Below the pieces are notes generated by a model. That model searched no databases, was not told where the DNA came from, and saw only the letters and a list, made by a program, of their open reading frames with translations. Source: Entonaema liquescens (taxonomy: Eukaryota; Ascomycota; Sordariomycetes; Xylariales; Xylariaceae). Taken from it: a stretch of 64,000 nucleotides of DNA. Numbering within the stretch: position 1 is the first letter of the stretch; each line of letters starts with the position of its first letter. Below, piece after piece: positions 36,983 through 49,063 of the stretch. The translations under genes and the position numbers were made by a program. The stretch lies in assembly GCA_902805475.1 (NCBI GenBank), contig CADCSX010000023.1:2666001-2730000 (forward strand), given 5' to 3'.

Positions 36983-38983
36983 ATGGCGATCCCGACAGGT
37001 GCTGCAGCCTACAAGAAAAAGGATGGCATACTCACCCTCACCCCAGACCGGAAGAATGTCATATGGACTCCAAACTCAGCACCAGATGGTGCGCCATCGG
37101 TGTCTCTAAAAATATCAAATATCACTAGTATGTGCTCTCCCAAAAACCACAAATCACAATAACTAATTATTTTGTACCTAGATCTACAGCAAACCCCAGA
37201 TACCGCTGCCAAGGTTATGCTCAAGATATTTGATAAACCCTCGGGAAGTTCTGAGCCGGTAGCCTACCTCTTCCATTTCAACTCCCCCTCAGATCCAAGG
37301 GCAGAAGCCAATGCCATCAGGGATCTCCTGTCCAAAATCCTTGCTGAGGCCAAAAATAATGATCCCAGCGTCCCACGAGCTGCTACGACACCTACTGGAG
37401 GCAGTGGCTCGGCGGCTATGGCATTTGCTAATACTGCCGTATCCAAGTCAGCAGCAGCGCGTCTGTTTGACGACGATGCTTTAAAAATTGATATTGCGCT
37501 GCAGCAATCACTTATGAAGGCGGATCGCAACCTCTCTCAAATGTACATGGAAGGCCGCAAGATGAAGCCTGAATCCATGTCGGATGCCGCATTCAACACA
37601 CAATTTTGGACGCCAAGAATCAATCTACTCCGAGCCCATGCCATTGAGAATAGCCAGAAGAAAGGGCCTTATAACGTGTTGGCCCAAGTGAGACCTACTA
37701 TACAACAGAGCTCAGATCCAGACAAGCCTACCGAACTGAAGCTAAAGTTCAGTGTCGAGCAAATGCAGATGATTTTCAGCCAGCATCCTCTCGTCAAACG
37801 GATATATAATGAGCACGTACCGCCCTTAGAGCAGGATAAGTTTTGGCAGCGATTCTTCCTCAGTAAACTGTCGAAAAAGTTAAGGGGAGAACGAGTCACC
37901 GATTTAGATCCACCTGATAAAATATTTGACAGATACGACGAATATGACGATATCAAGGCCTTCAACAGCAAGTTTCTCGCGCAGCATGTTCCACATATCA
38001 TCGATATAGAAGGCAACGAAGAAAACCAGGGTGGTTTCAGAAGCGGAAACCGCAAGGACCAAGAGATGCGGCCAAGGGGAAGAAAAGATGTACCCATTAT
38101 TCAGACTCTAAACAGCATCAGCGAAAAGCTGCTAACCAGTATCGTGCCGTTCGAAAATGACCCTACCCAGCAAGCAGAGTTAGATGACGACAGCTATCGA
38201 GAGCTTGCCCTACGCGATCTGAGGGGTGATGTGGAAGAAAGTCGCATAATCCTCAACATTAAAGAGCAAAGTAGATTCTTCTCGAACGAAACCGGCACCA
38301 TATCCGAAACTACAGAAGTCTATGCAAAGCAGAATCCGCCTGAGGTACTTAAAGGCGTACAAGGCGATTTGAGAAGTCTGAACACGTATAGCACTGGGGG
38401 TGTCGATGTTCATGCTTCACTAGGTATCGATGACGACAGTGACAGCGAAGATGAAGGGGGGAAAGTTCCTCATGTAGGGTCACGAGCGTCACGGAAGAGC
38501 GCGCAAAAACAAATACTGGAGAGTATGGGACAGAGACGCTCTCAACTATTTGGCCAGGACTCAGATGAAACTTCGCCCATGGGATTACCGGCAGATATTG
38601 CCCATTCCTGTCAATTAACTCATGCTACTACCATGGAATTCTTACACCAATTCTGGTCGACATTTCTATCAGGTGACCCGGACCGAGCTGTTGAGCTTGG
38701 ATACTTGGCCGAAGCTCTCAAGCGGTCTAAAGACAGGATAGATGCGGTTGCGGTAGAAGCTGAAAACGCGCGAGAAGCACAAATCAAGAAGAGAAAGGAA
38801 GAGATTATACAAATTTATGAAAAGACCAAACGAAAGATCAAATTTAATTCCAAGTCTGTCCGTGGCGGTAAGGAGGCTGTTTTTAAACTCATGGAGCCTA
38901 CGATGCAATCTCTAGATAAGGCCATAGCGGATTACCAGAGAGCACTAGCCGCGGAAGGCATCCAAGTCAGCACGGAGCGGTGA
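36983..38983 (+). CDS. tfb1: TFIIH core subunit Tfb1 (p62)
   Basis: Two exons (36983-37127 and 37182-38983), with a 54-nt intron (donor GTATGT, branch ACTAAT, acceptor CCTAG), encode 648 aa, matching fungal Tfb1 (yeast about 642). Residues 1-110 form the PH-like domain that binds activators, Rad4 and Rad2 in relatives. Two BSD domains follow: one around residue 180 (AAFNTQFWTPRINLLRAH) and one around 250-275 (QDKFWQRFFLSKLSKK). The C-terminal third is helical and charged, with a HATTMEFLHQFWSTFLSGD motif and a Lys/Glu-rich coiled-coil segment. Tfb1 is a structural subunit of the TFIIH core in promoter opening and nucleotide excision repair. The start codon is supported because exon 1 encodes the first strands of the PH fold. 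Confidence 0.96.
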
Positions 38984-39716
38984 GAGGATTGCATAGACAT
39001 TGGGCGTTCAATTTGGGTTAGATGGGGAAAACGGGATGCATGAAACACACTCTCGTAACGGGCTAGCTTCCGTAATTATAGTATGATACCAGTCTTTTTT
39101 TCCTTTTTTTTTTTTTTTTTCAATGACGATTAATAACATGTTTCTACAATTATAAGATGGTTCCATAAAAATATATGCAATTCAACTTTGTCCGACTTTG
39201 TTTTTTTTTTATAGTCGGTGAAAGCACCTATAGTACGTAGGCACCTCGACTACATGTATCTACGTGTAATTGATCGGTTTGAACTGCCATACTAAGTAGA
39301 CCGAGAATCACATGTACCTAAGATACCTAAGATAGAAGGGGCTTACTTGACCCGACCTTTTGCTGGTTGACTACCTTAAGGTACTAAAGTTTGTGTGCCT
39401 TCCCCAAGGGCGGGTTGAGCGGTGATGGCCACCACGACTTACACATAACGAGGAATAGAAGGAAGGTACACCTTTTTATAAAGATACCTTACCTAGATCA
39501 AGTGACTTCAAATTTCAATAACTAACAGACGAATTAAACTATACACACGATCCAATTACACTACACATCTACATCTCCCTATCAAAGCATCTCATCATTC
39601 AGAAGTTGCTCTGCTATAGCCCTCAGAAAGTCGGCATAGATTTTACTTGCACCACTCCATCATCATCTTGATACGAATCATTGCAAGAGTATCAACACTA
39701 GCATATAACAAATAAC
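38984..39716. other. Intergenic region tfb1 - Ser-rich gene
   Basis: This 733-bp stretch holds the tfb1 3' region, with T-rich tracts at 39096-39120 and 39200-39210, then TACCTA-type elements (39238-39390), and the promoter and pyrimidine-rich leader of the next gene. Confidence 0.6.
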
Positions 39717-40945
39717 ATGGACAATACCAACACAACCACTCCCAGACGTACCTTTTTCAAAAGACGCCACTTATCTCCCAAATCCCGGATCCCCCTCTCC
39801 AATAAATCAAACCTCAGCACCAAACTTACCCGAGAACAGCGTCCTCTGGATCCCAAATGGGATCGCAAGGATTCCTCCGAGGATCTACCCAGCTCTCACA
39901 CTTCGGTGCAAGATGCAACCTGGGCGTCGTCTGAATCGAGCGGAAGTGCAAAGTCTCCTCCTCGCCAAGTCCCAAAACCGTCGTCTTTAGACACGACGTC
40001 TTCTACGGTAGTAGTAGGTGGTGGTGGTGGTAGGCCCGCCACTCCGCCGGCGTCATGCCCCGCGCCTATAGATCCCAACTCGGAGTCTCCGCTCTCGCAG
40101 ATCGAGGCGTTCGAGACGCCCTTCTTATACGGCCACGGCACCGAACTTGCACCTATTGCCGAGCAGCGCAGCATAGCGACGTTGCGCAGCACTAGTGGTG
40201 GGGCTAGCAGCGGCACCGTGTCGACGTCGGATATCTCGTCGCTGCTGAAGCATAAAGAATCCAGGGCAAGCGTCAGGAGCCGTAGAAGTCGTACCGAATC
40301 GCCGCCGAGACGCCAACTACGCCGCCAACCCTCGTTTAGCTTTAACGATCTGCCTCATCTGTACACTACCCCGCCACGACCAATACGAGCGGCGATGACC
40401 AGCCCAGTAGTAGTAAGGGTGGTATAAACTCCGAATCTCCCGGGACTGGCGACTACGCAGGTGTCGGTACCAGCACCAGCAGCAGTCACAGTGAAAGCGG
40501 CGTTAGAATCCCCCGCCTCCGTAATACCAGCAAGCGGCACTCGCCCCCAGCCGTCGAAACCGCCGACATCCACGCGTATCCGCAGGAACCCGAGTATCCA
40601 CCCCGCGACATCCGAAGCCCAGACCACTATGGCGAGATACCCTTGACAGCACGACAGACGCAGCGATACCTGACGATGGAATCCTCCTTCACCAACACCG
40701 GAACCGCCCTATCTGGAGCACCGACGCGGACTCTCTCTCATATTAGGCCCCGCGTACGCCGGGCTTGCAAGACTTGTAGTCGGCCCTTGGATCAGCGCTG
40801 GAGTCTCAGCTCAACGATTATCGGCTCCGGGCAGGGCCAGCGGCGTGGATCGGATTGGTGCTCGAGGTGCGCCTTGCGGAAGGTTAAGCGTGTTCTGTGC
40901 TGCTGCAACCTAGGGTGCGGTGCGTATCCAAGTGCAATGACATGA
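39717..40945 (+). CDS. Ser/Pro/Arg-rich protein with Cys-rich C-terminus, frame break
   Basis: I recognise no enzyme family. The first 220 residues are Ser/Thr/Pro/Arg-rich, with a polyglycine run. The reading frame then changes near 40360-40408. Adding one C to the CCCC run at 40369-40372 gives a continuous 409-aa protein. Alternatively a 47-nt intron (40361-40407, donor GTACAC, no clear branch site) gives 393 aa. Downstream, the same composition continues (SGDDQPSSSKGG), then a compact tail holds CKTCSRPLDQRW and WCSRCALRKVK followed by CCCNLGC; the paired CxxC motifs could bind zinc. The even Ser-rich composition across the break argues that both parts belong to one gene. Such serine-rich proteins occur across Sordariomycetes without known function. 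Confidence 0.68.
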
Positions 40946-41390
40946 TGGAGTGATTGTAAAATTCGGGTTTGTCTATTTGTCCGTTCCCCCAAGGATCACG
41001 AACGGTTGTAGGAATAATGAGGAGTCAGGGAAATATTAGACCGGGGGTATTGGAACGCAACTTAGACGACGGTGTCTGCTTCAAGGCTTGTTCTTTTTTC
41101 TCTTCAATTTTTCACCCTTGAATAATCATTGTACGGTTCTTGTAAGTTCATCGCATCCTCCTAGAGGAGTAATGGCTAATTATTGGCGCATCTTGATTTC
41201 TAGCAGATTGCTCGTCGCATTGGGCTTCCGTGTCTACCTAATGTGTCCCTAGCCTACCTAAAGTAATCGAACGACAAACAGCGGGTTAGTGGCTTGTCAT
41301 ATATAGCGAGAAGCTCAGCCTTCAAGGTTAAGGTCCCCTTGTCGATATATACAGTTTGAGTGATGTATTATAATAAGACCTCCGGGTTGA
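40946..41390. other. Convergent 3' intergenic region
   Basis: This 445-bp stretch lies between the stop codons of the Ser-rich gene and cia1. Nothing beyond TACCTA-type elements near 41235-41261 is seen. Confidence 0.6.
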
Positions 41391-42711
41391 TTATTGCAAG
41401 ATCTGCCACGGTCGAACAATGCCGTCATCTCCAGTCGTAACTAACATCTCTTCGATTCCCCTCTTCTCCGGCGGGCAACCCTGATCGTAACGCTTACACC
41501 AGGTGATATGATTGACCTCGTATGGTCCATGGGCGTTGGGTGTTGTCGATATTAACTTCCATCGTCGGGATTCCTGAGGTTTGTTCTCCGTATGACCATT
41601 CGTCATTTGAACATCCCCATCTAGCTCTGCAGCCGCCTCGTCATCCGTGGCGTGTATACCGTTTGCGGTTCCCTCCTCGTCCTCGCGGTAAATAGCAATT
41701 ATGCCATCACTACCCGTACTCGCGACCATACCAGACCCAGGACTCCACGACGCGGAGTATATATCTCGCGTATGCGCTGTAGGGAGCACAGCAGTACATT
41801 CCCATTCCTCCTTCAACGCCCTACGCATCGTATTCGGTATCCCCCCCAAGCTCCCCCACGCATGCTGCGGCGCTTCTTCCTCCTCTTCCTCCTCCTTCAA
41901 CGTCCATATCCTCACCGTGCGATCCGCGCTCCACGTCATGATTCTTGGGAACTTTTCCCCTCTCGGCTTTGGCTCCCACTGCACACCCCATACGGTCCCT
42001 TGGTGCCCTTCCAACACAGAAACACACACCCATTCCTGCTCCGATTCCTCCCGCCATATCCGCACCGTATTATCGTAACTCGCACTCGCCAACACGTCGC
42101 TGCTGTACCGCCCGCGCCCGCTCCTGTTAGTCTCGGGACACCACGCCACGGCCTTGACGTCGCCCTCGTGCTCGCTGAGCACCGCGACCGTCTCCCACTC
42201 GTCGTCCTCCTCGCTCGTGCCCACGTCCTCCCATATCCACACCGACTTGTCCCGGCTGCACGTCGCGAGGAACTGCCCCGTCGGCGAAAAAGACACCGAT
42301 TTGATCTCGGAGTCCTGCCCGTCGAGGATGATGATCAACTCCCAATCCTTGTCCTCCTTTTCGTCACCACTGCTGTTGTCCTCCGCGACGTCTACCTCCA
42401 AGCCATCGCCCTTGGCCTCGTCGCTCCACCGCCACAGCCCCGCCGTCGAGTCGAAGCTCCCCGTTACCAGGCAGAGCTTGTGCGGGGTAGGTTCGGCTTC
42501 CACGTCGTGGAGCGTACGGAGCGCTCGTGCCCGTTGGTCAGCGCGCTGTGGGCTGTCAGCGTCGATAGAGAGAATACGGTGACGGACTTCTGGTGCGCGG
42601 TGGCGAGTAGGGGTAGGGTCGGGTGCGGTATCGATTGCCAGGCACGCTGGTATAGGTCCGGTTTGAAGGGGGTAGGGGCACGAGGAGGTTGGTCGGGTCT
42701 GGAGGCGCCAT
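41391..42711 (-). CDS. cia1: Cytosolic iron-sulfur assembly protein Cia1 (WD40), two apparent frameshifts
   Basis: The C-terminal 365 residues are in one frame and carry WD40 repeats (VTGSFDSTAGLWRW, ATCSRDKSVWIWED, ASASYDNTVRIWRE, MTWSADRTVRIWTL, ASTGSDGIIAIY, VTTGDDGIVRPWQIL). The N-terminal blades lie in two other frames. Adding one base to the G run at 42668-42672 and one to that at 42484-42487 (C runs on the coding strand) restores PDLYQRAWQSIPHPTLPLLA, then HQKSVTVFSL and WKPNLPPHKLCLVTGSFDS, with start at 42711 and 440 aa in total. Both corrections together give a whole number of codons. Cia1 is a seven-bladed propeller in the CIA targeting complex that delivers Fe-S clusters to cytosolic and nuclear proteins; it is essential in yeast. 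An upstream in-frame Met at 42794 is spurious. Acidic insertions between blades are species-typical. Confidence 0.9.
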
Positions 42712-45700
42712 TTTTTTGTGTTTGTTTTGACGCTTCTGGTAGGCGCCGGAGAAGATAGTAAGTAAGTAACTCTCGAGATTCTAAATATCTTCAACGGCTT
42801 TCTCCCAATTATAGTAATGATTTATTGGCGGGGATATCGTACGGGGTATAAGAAAGTGAGCGGCGACGTGATACTAATGGAAAGGAAAAGGGTTTGAAAA
42901 TTGGACGAATAATTATAGTCGGTGCTAATTGAGAAAGAGAAAGTTATCACAGCGGTATCGCAAAGCAAAGACTGACTGACGTATGCGGGGCAACGTGGGG
43001 TTAAGCTTTTTGGCGGGGTGGGGCCCTGAAGGAATACCTACAGCGATACATAATACATGTATTATAGGTGTTAAGTGTGCTTACACGAGACTATCATCAA
43101 GTTACACGCGAATTGTATAATGTTAATTCAAGTTTTGGATTAACAATTTTCTTCTTAGTTCTATTGAAGTTAGGGTTTTTCCTGGGATGTGATACTATCG
43201 TACGTCGACAGTAAGTTCTTATGATGATAATATCTGTAAGAGGTAGGTACCAAACAAGGTCAAAGCATGCGTCCTAACAACTTCACTCTAAACACAACTT
43301 ATGTTTTTAATCCAAGATTAGGTAGGTCGTGTCTTTCTTTTTTCGTTTCATATTCTCCTTGAACACTGACTTGCCTCGGCTATAGCAGATATATCCGAAG
43401 CTGAGTCCAAGCTGTTGTTTCTAGGCTTCGTGACACGAGAGGTGGTGTTTGCAATGTTGGAGCCAACCAACATAACGTGCCCATATGATAAGTTACTAGA
43501 TATATCATATTAACTACCACTTATTTCTATGAGAATGGCTCCCTACTTAAGTGCCGTGCGGTATGTTTAGGTCAGTATTCAAGCCTCCTTTCGGGAACAG
43601 TGCCGAGGGCTGAAATGCTGAGTTTGATAAACCCGCCGTTTCATCATATATCAGTCCATCTTAGTATAGAACCCTCTAAACAGAGTGCCTCTTCAGAGAA
43701 TATAAGACGTCGAACGACGGAATTATAGTTCTAGAGCACTGAACTTGAAGGGCCATTCCGGCGTCATACCCGTAGAGTAAAGATACGTTGCACTATGAAG
43801 AATATGTTAGAAGAGAACATTCCTAGAGATTCCGGTGACAAGGCTACGGGTTCTTCAATAGCAGTTGGTCAGGTCAGCTACTTCCGGATATTCCCATGGA
43901 AACAAGTAACATGTGACAACTCGTCCGAAAATGTCTCGTCCCCGGATCCTAGATTACGACACTAATCAACGTAAAATCTTTGTGCAACTAATGTGATACG
44001 ATTGAGTGAAACCCGAGTTTCTGGAACCCTGATTTTAGAATATGAATGTGGCCTGTATCATATAGACACCTTGCCCTCCAGAAGGTGAACTACCATCTGA
44101 AAATTTATGCGGGTTAGGTGAACCTCCGTACCTATTTGAATATAAAACCAAGAAGGGGCTACCTGAACCGTGAAGTTCTTTACGAATCCGACTACTCAAG
44201 GCCAGCGTTAGCAAATGTAAGACAGGCAGGATCTGGAATGTTTCCATCATAGGTATGGCTTGATTGGCGACATGGGATTTGCTTTTCTTCTCCTGTGGTC
44301 ATAGAGTGTAGTGCGAACTGTTTACCCTTAAGGTACCACGGGTAACCGGCAGTCGTACTCCGTTGATTGTGTAGTGACTGTAGGAGGCCGCCAGACTTAT
44401 GTTCCATTCCTCCCTTTCTAGGAAATGGAAACGGAATAGTCCTGTGGTCAAATCGCCGAGAGAAGACGATCGACAAGCCACTCCCCTTTGGTCCCTATTG
44501 CAAGGTGGTACGAAAATTACTGATGCGGAGGTTGACATTGACGCATAATTATAAAGCTGACTGGAGGTTTCATAGAATGAAGTTCGATGACGTACACGAA
44601 AACCAAGAGCAGATGTCATGCTACAGCTAAATGCTACAACTAAGCGGCAGGAGGAGAATGTCTTAATGTCGCCGGCCAAATATAACTGTTGGCGTCCGTG
44701 GTGTGCTGCTCTTTTTCATTTTCACGATATGCTAAACAAAACAAGACCGTCTGAACCGAGTTGCTAATACACAATGAGGAAAGGCGTAGAGGCTGAGGCT
44801 AGCTGTATGAGAAGTATTAATTAAAATGTCAAGGCTAAGTTACCGAACGCCTGGTAACGAAATATCGGAGTAATGCCGCAACGCAATGTGCGTAAGGGTC
44901 AGGGGTCATGCAACGTAAAGAGCCTGCATCTCCTAACTCTTCAAGATCTGTGTGAGTAGGGATCCTTGCCCACCGACGACCAGATGTGAGGAATTTGTTC
45001 TTTTGTACGCATGATAGACTCGGTGCTTTTGTAAAGTGTCAGTCTGACAGCATAGGGTACAAACTACTCCCGCCAGAGTCCCTTCAGTCAACCTTGGTAG
45101 CAAAAAGAAATACGATGAAAAGTAGGACGCTTTGCTACTAAGAATTCCGACTGGCAAACCGACAGCGTAGATAGCAAACTATAGAATTCCCTAGCAACAC
45201 AGTCGTCAAATTAGAAAAGGAATAGACCAGCAACAGTAATGACATCCTAGAAATCCCAGCTCGGCTAGGATGTCCGTCGTCAAAAACAATTTATTTCTCC
45301 TCGTGGAGCATGATACACGTGGAACGTAGGATATGAGTGCCATAGTCTCGGGCACCGTCTGATTGCCAACCACCAGACTCTCCGCATGCCCCTAATTGCC
45401 ATTCTTTGGGCTTGCTTTCATTGCTCCCTGGCCATCCTTCGAGTGTTGGTAATTAGCGACCTTTAGGGGAATTAGGCTCGAGCTTGCTGCGTCTTGAATT
45501 TCCAACTCGAGACATAGAGCGAGGAGTCTTCACGGTTATCTATAAAAGATAGGTTACCTAAACTCCTCTATGTTATGGTAGCATGCCATATATGCCAAGC
45601 TGTGGAAGCATTCTTCTAAGTGCCGTCCTGTCGGAACCACCGTGATTAATGCTCGCGGTTCTGTGCTTGCTTCCATTGCACTATTCGAAAAAGCAAAACA

Positions 45701-46238
45701 GTACCTAGTGGTGTGGCCCCTGTAAAGCTCCGATCCTTTTTGAAATTGACGTTCTCATAGTTACCCAGTAGGACCCTGTTTTATGATTGTTCTGTGAACG
45801 CACTGTTAGGGTTGTAACACTGGCGTCTGCTACACTATAACGTGTTCAACGGGATGCTTGCTCATAGGTCGGGACGGCAATGTCATAGAGGAACCGCTCC
45901 GTCTGATTCGGTTCGGTCCCTTCATTCTATCGAAGCCGAATATCTACGGCGCTTTCCGTATTAATGTTCAAACCTCTGCTTGGGTATGTTGAGTGGACTA
46001 TCCCCTAAGTCGGGTCCTACCTACATACCTGCATATCAACACCTTCTACCACTAGAAGACTACGTCCCTGGTATTAGCGTCCATTGGGCAGTACCAATGC
46101 CGCTTTACGAATTCTCATCAAACGAGTGGCATCCACACGCCGTTCCCTTCAGCACGGTCTGCTGTTAATGCCTCCAGTTGTCTTACAGCCAGTCACTCCT
46201 GTGAATCTGGGTCTCGCAAACGTAAAAAGCTCTTCACT
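42712..46238. other. Intergenic region cia1 - MHYT gene
   Basis: This 3.5-kb stretch lies between divergent genes. I find no supported gene: frames of 94-126 codons around 44.0-44.7 kb overlap on both strands and have no motif. It must contain the promoters of cia1 (right after 42711) and of the MHYT gene, whose leader probably lies in 45.9-46.2 kb. Confidence 0.55.
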
Positions 46239-49063
46239 ATGTCGAAAGGCGAAGAACTAATTCTGCAATACGAGGGCGAAATTGTCCCTCGGTCGTTCCG
46301 TGGAGGTTTCGTATTCCTGAGCTACCTTGTCTCTTGCATCGGAGCAGCCTTGACGCTTGAACTATTGAACCGACGAATTTCCCGGCACGGCTTATCCAAT
46401 CACCTCATACTTGCTTGTGCTGCGGTATCTATGGGCGGGATATCAATATGGTGCATGGTAAGATTTCGTGGTTCATCTTCAAGAGACATCATGACGTCTA
46501 ACCGGTGGTAGCATTTTGTCGGCAACCACGCGATGACCCTGGGCGACGGCGAGCCTGAACTCCGCATCGACTATTCTAGCCGGTTCTCTGCACTTTCCTT
46601 CTTCTTACCGGTAATCGTACTCCTAGCGGCTTTCGTGGCCATTGGTGCGAACTATAAGATCTCTATACGGCGAATATGTTGCGGAGGTGTGCTTGCTGGT
46701 GGTGGTATTTGCGGAATGCATTACTTAGGTAACGCTTCGATGACTAACTACAATTGCATATATAACAAAACGTTCATTGCGGGTGCAGCGGTTATCGCTG
46801 TGGTCGACAGTATCATGGCCTTGTATCTGTTCTTCGCATGCAGAGCGTCTTGGAAGAATTCGTGGCCGAAAAGATTGCTATCCGCACATTTATTGGCTGG
46901 CGCCGTGTCTGGAATGCACTGGGTTGCGGCTTTTGGCACAAATTATCGCTTGAAATATATAAATGGCAACAACAAATTCACCCAGAGCCGTGCCATCATA
47001 ATTGTCATATGCCTATTAATCCCGGCAGTCCTCTTCATGGCGGGATCTCTTATTTACGCAACACGCGTCATCAGGCGAAACACGAGTAAAGCCCAGCAAA
47101 TTGTCTTAGCAGTCGCGGTATTCGATAATTCGGGGAGGATCCTGGTGAGCCCGGACGGTTTATTGCCCAGCGAGAAGATCACAGACACTTATATGGAAAA
47201 ACCTGAAGGCGATACTTTTGGCATTGCTCACCCCCTTTTCCATTGGATGTTCCAAGTTTCCCGAGATTGGAATAGTGTAGCCGGTATGGTCGATGGCATG
47301 GCCAAACACCTTGCGCGTTTGCCCAAGGGTACCCGCGATACCAAGGTCCGCCTCGTTGACGATGAGGGCAAACCAATCGAGAATTACGACACGATATTTC
47401 GCGAACTATTTTGTGTTGCAGCCATGAATTTAGCAAATAAGTTAAAAGAGCAACTTGCCGATATGGGTGTTTTATGGGATGACATACTAGCTACAGGAGC
47501 TGACGAATTACCTCATAAGCTCAACTATAGCATTAACAATGTCCTAGAAAAGGGCGACCACGGCAAACGGATTAGGACACAAGGCCTTCAGTCTATGCTA
47601 CATCAGGAATATAGACGGGGCTCGCTGATGTTTTTGGTCCGCCATCTCGAACATGCTCAGGAGGTGGATCGGCTCGAGGCCGCTGGCTTCCGGTTTACAG
47701 AGGTTCATCAGTTGTGCGGGATTATTGGGTCTCGCATGAAGATAAAGAGCAGAGACCTTAAAGGTAAGCTCAGAAGCATGGCGATACTGGCTGAAGGGAG
47801 CGCTGTACTGGACCGCGGAGTACATCTCGGCTTCTTTGGCGTCAAGGCTCGCGTAGGAAGTGTTGGTTTCGACATTGTAGTCAAAAAGGGCGCCCGCAAC
47901 TTGCTCCCTACGACGCCAATATCTCTCGAGCGCCTAGAGTCATGGCAGATGGATGGTACGTATATCAATGATCTCTCTGTCAATAGTTTTGAGTCAACCG
48001 TCGATATAGGCTGGCTCGAAGGGCTCAATGTCTAATGCATATTGTTTTGTTTTGTTCTGTTTTGTTTCACCACTCCCCATACACTCAATTCGATAACTGA
48101 CTCTGATGCGTAGTTATTCGTCGACTTGATAGAATGGACGTCCCTCTACTGTTCCAGAATCTTGATGCGCTGAAGAAGCTTTCTCCTCGAGAGGTTCTTT
48201 TTGCTTCGCAGCTATCCGACGCTTTGCAATCCCTTCGCGCCTGGGTAGACGACCCCGTTTTCGATGAAGCTGTATTGACTTCTCGGGTGGTCCAAGTACC
48301 GTGCAGGGCTCGAGTTGGATTAAGCTCAGAGTCTTGTACAATGATTACTCTGTGCATCATGATGCCGATTCACGCCAGCGCGAGCAGCCCTAGGTGCGAA
48401 TTCATACCATTAAATTTCTTTAAGATTCATCAGATGGCGTACAAGAATTCGCCTCATCTTGCGGCATTTACACGGCACGTGCACCGGGAACTATCCCCGA
48501 CCGTAAATGCAGTGCCGATCAATAGACCATCTGCAACATACCAACGAACTGGGCGAGCCATATTGTGGCGGAATCGGTTGGGCTCATTGCGTCGGTTTAA
48601 ACGGTCGAAAACAGATGACTATTCCATGGTTGAAGAAGGCTATTCGACCCCAACAGAGTTGCTGCGAAGGTGTTCCAACTATGATTCAAACGATTGCAGT
48701 TCTACGGTGAAGCGATGCAGTCAAGATTTCCCCGATCGCCATAAGTCATGGAACGATACGATATCTGACAAAGCGATAATACAACAATCCTCCTCTTTCG
48801 GAGGGATCATGGTGTCACAGGAGATCCAGGTAGACATAATACAGATCGACGATGTTAGTGGTGGCGGTGCGTTTGCTCCGTCGAAATCTCCTGTTGGTGC
48901 GGACCGCGTGACCATGGTTAAAGCTGGAGCAGGCCCTGACTTTGGGACAGCATACCTATCAGGAGTGGAAGAAGATAATCGTGCTGTGGCCGAGCGAGAG
49001 GAAGCCAGCGAGGTTATTACATTCGTTGATGAGATATTTGCTGTCTGTGTCGACGGTCTTTGA
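46239..49063 (+). CDS. MHYT-domain integral membrane sensor protein
   Basis: Three exons (46239-46457, 46512-47955, 48114-49063) encode 870 aa. Intron 1 is 54 nt; its removal creates WCMHFVGNHAM. Intron 2 is 158 nt with donor GTACGT and acceptor GTAG; splicing gives WQMDVIRRLDRMDVPLL, whereas unspliced reading stops at 48035. The N-terminal half has about seven membrane segments with three MHYT-like motifs: MHFVG (73-77), MHYLG (142-146) and MHW (208-210). Paired Met/His residues in this fold were proposed to bind copper or sense a diatomic gas. The cytosolic half has no recognisable output domain of the bacterial type (GGDEF or EAL), but ends in a region conserved in fungal MHYT signalling proteins (WVDDPVFDEAVL, VVQVPCRAR, CIMMPIHA). 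Its ligand and partner are unknown. Confidence 0.88.

Noticed and set aside
41652..42758. 368-codon plus-strand frame opposite cia1
   Set aside because: An Arg/His-rich shadow of the WD40 gene on the other strand.
42712..42794. Extended N-terminus for cia1 starting at 42794
   Set aside because: It belongs to the frame left after two homopolymer breaks; the conserved Cia1 N-terminus starts at 42711 in another frame.
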